Source of the DNA: Alphaproteobacteria bacterium
GTDB taxonomy: Bacteria > Pseudomonadota > Alphaproteobacteria > UBA9219
Direction: 5' to 3'
DNA: 16,283 bases
NCBI GenBank assembly: GCA_028865155.1
Contig: JAGWKW010000005.1
Location: 1-16,283 of the forward strand
Position 1 is the first letter of the stretch. Every line of letters begins with the position of its first letter. A program made the position numbers and the translations under genes. Positions 15,044 to 16,283 of the stretch are shown piece after piece. The notes under the pieces were generated by a model. That model made no database searches and had not been told where the DNA came from. It saw only the letters and a program-made list of their open reading frames with translations.

Positions 15044-16048
15044 ATGGCGGATAACGAATATCGCCCGGATTCCCAACATACGGATTCCCAACGTGAAGAG
15101 CCCCAACCCGGTGACGGAACGGCCGCGGAAGCCCCGCAGGCGACGGCGTTTTCCGGACGCGGCTTGCGGAGCGGCGCGAGCGCCAAGGCTTTGGCCGTCG
15201 GCAAGGTTTTTTTGCCGATCCTTGCCTCGGCAACGACAAGCTTCGGGTTAAGAGCCTCGTTTACGGCGGCGGCGATGGTCGTCGGCATGCCGGGATTTGC
15301 GGCTGTGCCGGCGATCGCGATTTCCACTTCAGTCGGCGCCGCGCTGGTCATGGAATACCTCAAGCACAGGCAAGCACGCGCCCGGGCCGAAGAAAGCGGC
15401 GCGCCGCCGCCGGCATTCGACTGGAAGAAGGCTGTGGCGAAGGGCGTTGTTCTGGGCGCGGTCGGCTTCGGCCTTGGGATCGGCGCAGGCTATGCGTTTG
15501 ACCATGTCGGGCATTGGCTCGGCGGCGGGGGGCATATTTCATCGTCATCCCATGCGCCCATGTCGCAGGCTTCGGCGCCGGGGAAAGGCCATGCCGCGGT
15601 GGCGAAGGCGCTGAAAACGCCGCCGAAACCGGCGCATGCTCCGGTTCCGCCATCGCAGGCGGCTTCTCCCCTGCCTCGCCCTTCGTCATCGTCTTCGTCA
15701 TCCGGCAAAATCGCGATGCTGAGGAAGGAAATTCAGGCCCATATCGATGCGGGAGATTTCAACGGGCTGGTCGAAAGAGGGGTGCCGGTCAAGAAGGCTC
15801 TTGAAATCGCTTTGGCGAAAAACGACTGGCATCATATCGTTGCGCGCTTGGCCGGAGCGGGTTATCTGGATTTCAATCATGGCGGCGGCGCGGCGATCAA
15901 ACATACGGGGGCAAGACTGTATGGGCTGGCCGAGCGCGTCGCCAACGCCGCCGATCCTCATGGCGGCGGCATTGTGAATAGCGTTCATAGAAGCTTTAAA
16001 TTTCTGGCCGGCTTTACCCGCTATAAAGGCGACCTTGCATTGGGGTGA
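15044..16048 (+). CDS. Hypothetical membrane protein with glycine-zipper helix and serine/proline linker
   Basis: I do not recognise this 334-residue protein. Residues 1-45 are polar and acidic, with a five-codon direct repeat giving DSQHT/DSQRE. Residues about 50-103 form two hydrophobic segments (VGKVFLPILASATTSFGL and VVGMPGFAAVPAIAISTSVGAALV). A basic stretch (EYLKHRQARARAEE) follows. A third helix is rich in glycine at 134-152 (GVVLGAVGFGLGIGAG). A low-complexity Ser/Pro/Ala linker (about 165-230, with seven consecutive serines) leads to a soluble helical C-terminal domain (IAMLRKEIQAHIDAGDFNGLVERG). I chose the ATG at 15044 for its strong AGGAGG site; the frame is open upstream to 14939 without one. 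The gene stands alone between the hairpin element and a tRNA. Functions such as phage or secretion accessory protein are possible but unsupported. Confidence 0.75.
   Translation: MADNEYRPDSQHTDSQREEPQPGDGTAAEAPQATAFSGRGLRSGASAKALAVGKVFLPILASATTSFGLRASFTAAAMVVGMPGFAAVPAIAISTSVGAALVMEYLKHRQARARAEESGAPPPAFDWKKAVAKGVVLGAVGFGLGIGAGYAFDHVGHWLGGGGHISSSSHAPMSQASAPGKGHAAVAKALKTPPKPAHAPVPPSQAASPLPRPSSSSSSSGKIAMLRKEIQAHIDAGDFNGLVERGVPVKKALEIALAKNDWHHIVARLAGAGYLDFNHGGGAAIKHTGARLYGLAERVANAADPHGGGIVNSVHRSFKFLAGFTRYKGDLALG
15066..15092 (+). repeat. In-frame 12-bp direct repeat
   Basis: CGGATTCCCAAC occurs at 15066-15077 and again at 15081-15092, with ATA between. The period is 15 bp, or five codons, so the duplication keeps the reading frame. 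It encodes the DSQHT/DSQRE pair in the disordered N-terminus of the membrane protein and could expand or contract by slippage. Confidence 0.8.
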
Positions 16049-16104
16049 CGGTGGAACGGATGGCGATTGGCGGCTCTTTACCTTAATTCTGGGGCGATCC
16101 ATGC

Positions 16105-16133
16105 TTGACATCGGCGGCCTGTCCGACGATAAA
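16105..16133 (+). promoter_or_regulatory. Sigma-70 promoter of tRNA-Ala
   Basis: A perfect TTGACA -35 (16105-16110) is followed by 17 bp and a GATAAA -10 (16128-16133). RNA would start near 16140, about 26 nt before the mature tRNA 5' end. A CGCCTT/AAGGCG stem (16137-16142 with 16151-16156) lies around the start of that leader. Confidence 0.75.
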
Positions 16134-16165
16134 GACCGCCTTGCGCCGTTAAGGCGATGTGGGAA

Positions 16166-16241
16166 GGGCCTGTAGCTCAGCTGGGAGAGCGCCTCGTTCG
16201 CAATGAGGAGGTCGTCAGTTCGATCCTGATCAGGTCCACCA
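16166..16241 (+). tRNA. tRNA-Ala (anticodon CGC)
   Basis: A complete 76-nt cloverleaf with encoded CCA. The acceptor GGGCCTG (16166-16172) pairs with CAGGTCC (16231-16237), including the G3-U70 wobble that specifies alanine. The D stem is GCTC/GAGC. The anticodon stem CCTCG/TGAGG encloses loop TTCGCAA with anticodon CGC at 16199-16201. The T stem is GTCAG/CTGAT with loop TTCGATC. CCA is at 16239-16241 and TTTTTT follows at once. It reads GCG alanine codons, which are frequent in the neighbouring genes. Confidence 0.96.
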
Positions 16242-16283
16242 TTTTTTACCGTGCTTGTGGTCTTATAAGGCTAGCGTAGCAAG

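Noticed and set aside
1..16283. CRISPR array, prophage or toxin-antitoxin pair
   Set aside because: No regularly spaced repeats, no phage structural or integrase genes and no recognisable toxin or antitoxin were seen.

Overview
The window is a GC-rich stretch of a bacterial chromosome, most likely from an alphaproteobacterium. The evidence is the order ffh-rpsP-rimM-trmD-rplS, a ubiquinone gene (ubiA), an alphaproteobacterial-type MsbA-related ABC exporter and alphaproteobacterium-like protein sequences. I cannot place it at order level from sequence alone. Most of the window is housekeeping. The accessory-looking parts are one giant gene in the middle, several palindromic elements between genes, and two small unrecognised genes.

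Layout. Positions 3-98 hold the 3' tail of an unidentified gene. ubiA (160-1062) overlaps by 4 bp a DXXY-type protein methyltransferase resembling the ETF-beta lysine methyltransferase METTL20 (1059-1724). A 453-bp gap (1725-2177) contains a strong hairpin and two inverted copies of a REP-like element. The translation and secretion operon follows: ffh (2178-3542), rpsP (3573-3986), rimM (3996-4505), trmD (4502-5242) and rplS (5239-5634). Its last three genes are chained by ATGA overlaps, and it ends in a textbook intrinsic terminator (5653-5685).

The gene at 5826-9611 encodes a 1261-residue protein. Its C-terminal third is a PhoH-family ATPase domain with intact Walker A and B motifs. Its first ~840 residues are not part of any standard PhoH protein, and parts of them look like degenerate repeats of the KH-like module that normally precedes the PhoH ATPase. 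This is the best candidate in the window for something undescribed. It converges with an MsbA-related ABC exporter on the minus strand (9618-11399).

Divergent from the exporter is acpP (11624-11866), then fabF (11905-13170), separated by a stem-loop with a T-tract that may set the ratio of carrier protein to synthase. A small minus-strand gene (13173-13487) has an almost ideal sigma-70 promoter that also fixes its start. Next is mrp/apbC (13599-14699), whose stop codon sits exactly at the edge of a 145-nt near-symmetric hairpin element. This looks like a MITE inserted at TTAG. After a leader containing two hairpins comes an unrecognised membrane protein (15044-16048). A promoter-driven tRNA-Ala(CGC) (16166-16241) closes the window.

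How the genes work together. Ffh targets membrane proteins to the translocon, while RpsP, RimM, TrmD and RplS build and tune the ribosome and its tRNAs. UbiA makes the quinone that accepts electrons from the ETF pathway, whose carrier the neighbouring methyltransferase probably modifies. AcpP and FabF elongate fatty acids, and the adjacent exporter may move lipids. Mrp handles Fe-S clusters. No CRISPR array, phage module or intact transposase gene was seen.
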